Positions 61,547 through 64,000 of a stretch of DNA of 64,000 nt are shown piece after piece. This DNA is from Variovorax sp. IB41 (GTDB lineage Bacteria > Pseudomonadota > Gammaproteobacteria > Burkholderiales > Burkholderiaceae_C), in contig NZ_JAEFCB010000001.1 in assembly GCF_016405905.1 (NCBI RefSeq), positions 620,001-684,000 of the forward strand, written 5' to 3'. The position numbers and the translations under genes were made by a program. Below the pieces are notes generated by a model that searched no databases, was not told the DNA's origin, and worked only from the letters and a program-made list of their open reading frames with translations. The stretch's first letter is position 1. Each line of letters opens with the position of its first letter.

Positions 61547-62575
61547 ATGATCATCGACTGCCACGGCCACTACACCACGGCGCCCAAGGCGCTGGAGAAC
61601 TGGCGCAACCAGCAGGTCGCGGGCCTCAAAGACCCCGCGCTCAAACCCCGCGTTGCCGATCTGAAGATCAGCGACGACGAACTGCGCGAATCGATCGAGG
61701 GCAACCAGCTGCGCCTCATGAAGGAGCGCGGCAGCGACTTGACGATCTTCAGCCCGCGCGCGAGCTTCATGGCGCACCACATCGGCGATTTCGAGACCTC
61801 GTCGACCTGGGCCGCGATCTGCAACGAGCTGTGCTTCCGCGTGAGCGAGCTCTTTCCCGATCACTTCATCGGCGCGGCGATGCTGCCGCAATCGCCCGGC
61901 GTGGACCCGCGCAGCTGCATCCCCGAGCTGGAGCGCTGCGTGCGCGAATACGGCTTCGTGGGGATCAACCTCAACCCCGATCCCTCGGGCGGGCACTGGA
62001 CTTCGCCGCCGCTGTCGGACCGCCACTGGTACCCGCTCTACGAGAAGATGGTCGAGCACGACATCCCGGCGATGGTGCATGTCAGCACGAGCTGCAACGC
62101 GTGCTTCCACACCACCGGCGCGCACTACCTGAACGCGGACACCACCGCGTTCATGCAGTGCCTCACCTCCGACCTCTTCACCGACTTTCCGACGCTGCGC
62201 TTCGTGATCCCGCACGGCGGCGGCGCGGTGCCCTACCACTGGGGACGCTTTCGCGGGCTCGCGCAGGAGATGAAGAAGCCGCTGCTCAAGGACCACCTGC
62301 TCAACAACATCTTCTTCGACACCTGCGTCTACCACCAGCCGGGCATCGACCTGCTCACGCGCGTGATTCCCGTGGACAACATCCTCTTCGCGAGCGAGAT
62401 GATCGGCGCGGTGCGCGGCATCGATCCGGAGACCGGCTTCTTCTACGACGACACGCGCCGCTACATCGACGCGACGCCGATGCTCGATGCCGCAACGCGC
62501 CACAAGGTGTTCGAAGGCAACGCACGCCGCGTCTATCCGCGCCTCGACCGCGCACTCATTGCCAAAGGCCTCTGA
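61547..62575 (+). CDS. ligJ: 4-oxalomesaconate hydratase, LigJ-type amidohydrolase family
   Basis: A 342-residue amidohydrolase-2 family protein; ATG 61547 after GAGAAAAA. The metal motif HGHY (CHGHYTT) and [40 protein letters not shown] and [18 protein letters not shown] are characteristic of LigJ/4-oxalomesaconate hydratase. It hydrates 4-oxalomesaconate (from gallate or protocatechuate 4,5-cleavage) to 4-carboxy-4-hydroxy-2-oxoadipate. The next gene is the aldolase for this product. Confidence 0.9.
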   Translation: MIIDCHGHYTTAPKALENWRNQQVAGLKDPALKPRVADLKISDDELRESIEGNQLRLMKERGSDLTIFSPRASFMAHHIGDFETSSTWAAICNELCFRVSELFPDHFIGAAMLPQSPGVDPRSCIPELERCVREYGFVGINLNPDPSGGHWTSPPLSDRHWYPLYEKMVEHDIPAMVHVSTSCNACFHTTGAHYLNADTTAFMQCLTSDLFTDFPTLRFVIPHGGGAVPYHWGRFRGLAQEMKKPLLKDHLLNNIFFDTCVYHQPGIDLLTRVIPVDNILFASEMIGAVRGIDPETGFFYDDTRRYIDATPMLDAATRHKVFEGNARRVYPRLDRALIAKGL

Positions 62576-62577
62576 CC

Positions 62578-63273
62578 ATGTCCAGCACCCTCCAGCAACT
62601 CGGCGTCGTCCATCGCAACATCGTGCGCGCCGATCCGGCCGCCGTCGAAAAGCTCTCGCGCTTCGGCGTCTCGACCGTGCATGAGGCCCTGGGCCGGCTC
62701 GGGCTGATGCAGCCGCGCATCCGCCCCATCCACCCCGATGCGCGCTTCTGCGGCACGGCCGTCACGGTGCTGCTGCAGCCGGGCGACAACTGGATGCTGC
62801 ATGTCGCGGCCGAACAGATCCAGCCGGGCGACGTCGTGGTGGCCGCCTGCACCAGCGACAGCACCGACGGCTTCTTCGGCGACCTGTTGGCCACCTCGTT
62901 CAAGGCGCGCGGCTGCAAGGGCCTGGTGATCGACGGCGGCGTGCGCGACGTGCGCGACCTCAACGCGATGAACTTCCCCGTGTTCAGCCGCGCGATCCAT
63001 TCCAAGGGCACCATCAAGGCGACGCTCGGCTCGGTCAACGTGCCGGTGGTGTGCGCGGGCGCGCTGGTGAACCCGGGCGACGTGGTGGTTGCCGACATCG
63101 ACGGCGTGGTGGTCGTGCCGGCCGCACGCGCGCAGCAGGTGGCCGATGCGGCCGAGGCGCGCGAAGCCAACGAGACCGCCAAGCGCGAGCGTTTCGCCGC
63201 GGGCGAGCTGGGTCTGGACATGTACGCGATGCGCGAGCCGCTGGCGAAGGCGGGCCTGCGCTACATCGACTGA
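62578..63273 (+). CDS. ligK: 4-carboxy-4-hydroxy-2-oxoadipate aldolase / oxaloacetate decarboxylase
   Basis: A 231-residue RraA-like protein. [45 protein letters not shown] and [17 protein letters not shown] are the family motifs, including the GDxLxxxx-20x-R-D metal/substrate site. It cleaves CHA to pyruvate and oxaloacetate. It is 2 bp after the hydratase gene. Confidence 0.92.
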   Translation: MSSTLQQLGVVHRNIVRADPAAVEKLSRFGVSTVHEALGRLGLMQPRIRPIHPDARFCGTAVTVLLQPGDNWMLHVAAEQIQPGDVVVAACTSDSTDGFFGDLLATSFKARGCKGLVIDGGVRDVRDLNAMNFPVFSRAIHSKGTIKATLGSVNVPVVCAGALVNPGDVVVADIDGVVVVPAARAQQVADAAEAREANETAKRERFAAGELGLDMYAMREPLAKAGLRYID

Positions 63274-63285
63274 GGAAGAACGGCC

Positions 63286-64000
63286 ATGGCTCGCATCATC
63301 GGCGCCGTCGCATGCTCGCACACGCCCACCATCGGCTTCGCCTTCGACAAGAAGAAGCAGCAGGACCCGGTGTGGGCGCCGATCTTCGAGGCCTTCGCGC
63401 CCGTGCAGCGCTGGCTCGCAGAGCGCAAGCCCGACGTGCTCTTCTTCATCTACAACGACCACGTCAGCTCGTTCTTCTTCGACCACTATTCGGCCTTCTC
63501 GCTCGGCGTGGGCGAGCGGCATGCGGTGGCCGACGAAGGCGGCGGCGCGCGCGACCTGCCCGCGCTCGCGGGCCATCCGGCGCTCGCGCAGCACATCGGG
63601 CGCTCGCTGGTGGCGGACGAGTTCGACATGTCCTTCTTCCAGGACCGCGCGCTCGACCACGGCGTGTTCTCGCCGATGTCGCTGCTGTGCCCGCACGAGC
63701 CCGAATGGCCCGTGCCGGTGATCCCACTGCAGGTCGGCGTGCTGCAGTCGCCGGTGCCCTCGGCGCGGCGCTGCTACCGGCTCGGGCAGGCGCTGCGCCG
63801 CGCGATCGAGAGCTATCCCGAGGACCTGAAGGTGGCCATCGTCGCCACCGGAGGCCTGTCGCACCAGGTGCACGGCGAGCGCGCGGGCTTCAACAACACC
63901 GCATGGGACGCGCAGTTTCTCGACCTCATCGAGAACGACCCGGTGCGCCTCACCGAGATGACGCAGGCCGAGCTTGCGGCGCTCGGCGGCATGGAAGGCG
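63286..64000 (+). CDS. galA: gallate dioxygenase (extradiol, class III), partial at the window end
   Basis: At least 238 residues, cut by the window edge. MARIIGAVACSHTPTIGFAFDKKKQ, FFIYNDHVSSFFFDHYSAFSLGV, FDMSFFQDRALDHGVFSP and YPEDLKVAIVATGGLSHQVHGERAGFNNTAWDAQFLDL closely resemble GalA/DesB gallate dioxygenases and less the beta subunit of protocatechuate 4,5-dioxygenase. It opens the gallate ring to 4-oxalomesaconate, the substrate of the first gene. Iron ligands include the histidines of SHTP and YNDH. Confidence 0.85.
   Translation, partial: MARIIGAVACSHTPTIGFAFDKKKQQDPVWAPIFEAFAPVQRWLAERKPDVLFFIYNDHVSSFFFDHYSAFSLGVGERHAVADEGGGARDLPALAGHPALAQHIGRSLVADEFDMSFFQDRALDHGVFSPMSLLCPHEPEWPVPVIPLQVGVLQSPVPSARRCYRLGQALRRAIESYPEDLKVAIVATGGLSHQVHGERAGFNNTAWDAQFLDLIENDPVRLTEMTQAELAALGGMEG

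Overview
The window is about 64 kb of GC-rich DNA with long open frames, strong third-position G/C bias and tightly overlapping (ATGA/GTGA) genes. Gene content points to a betaproteobacterium of the Comamonadaceae, most probably Variovorax or a close relative: a Bug/TctC binding protein, several LysR and AraC regulators, an orphan Leu/Ile/Val-type binding protein, a PDR-type dioxygenase reductase and a gallate meta-cleavage cluster. The genus is inferred from style and content, not from a marker gene.

Region 1 (1-18651, + strand) is an exopolysaccharide locus. Two degenerate alpha/beta hydrolases come first, then a Wza-type export lipoprotein, a Wzc-type co-polymerase/tyrosine kinase, a short priming sugar-phosphate transferase, GDP-L-fucose synthase, a polymerase-like membrane protein, three glycosyltransferases, a secreted GH29-like (fucosidase-like) protein, a Wzx-type flippase and GalE. 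A soluble histidine kinase/LuxR-type regulator pair and ManC close the locus. Together they describe a Wzx/Wzy-type, probably fucose-containing polymer with its own regulators. Gmd, needed to feed Fcl, is not in the window.

Region 2 (18600-27252, mostly - strand) is a molybdoenzyme operon: Bug binding protein, xanthine-oxidase-family large, FAD and 2Fe-2S subunits, a CoxG-like protein and a BisC/TMAO-reductase-like enzyme, with a divergent MarR regulator and a candidate operator between them. Region 3 (27337-35009) is thiamine metabolism: a TPP riboswitch before cytX, thiD convergent to it, then thiO-thiS-thiG-thiE and a TonB-dependent receptor.

Region 4 (35093-42248) is an approximately 7 kb integrated element in tRNA-Asn. 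It is bounded by 68-bp direct repeats, has an intact-looking tyrosine integrase at its right end and carries decayed phage genes (YqaJ-family recombinase, spanin-like pair, LigD-type ligase fragment). Lower-GC cargo (a methyltransferase and a family-2 glycosyltransferase) and a 43-residue exported peptide are also inside.

Region 5 (42249-48247) holds housekeeping and unknown genes: GAF protein, NlpD-like LytM lipoprotein, Rnk-like protein, CsgG-like lipoprotein and an MBL-fold hydrolase. Region 6 (48252-56124) is a catabolic operon on the - strand (dienelactone-hydrolase fusion, reductase, Rieske alpha and beta subunits, isochorismatase-like hydrolase, SDR) with a divergent binding protein and an AraC regulator. 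Region 7 (56236-61416) contains an oxidoreductase with a divergent LysR regulator, a hydrolase with an internal deletion, a ModA-like protein and a GFA protein. Region 8 (60139-64000) is a gallate/4-oxalomesaconate pathway start (ligJ-type hydratase, aldolase, gallate dioxygenase, cut by the window end) with a divergent LysR regulator that has two HTH domains.
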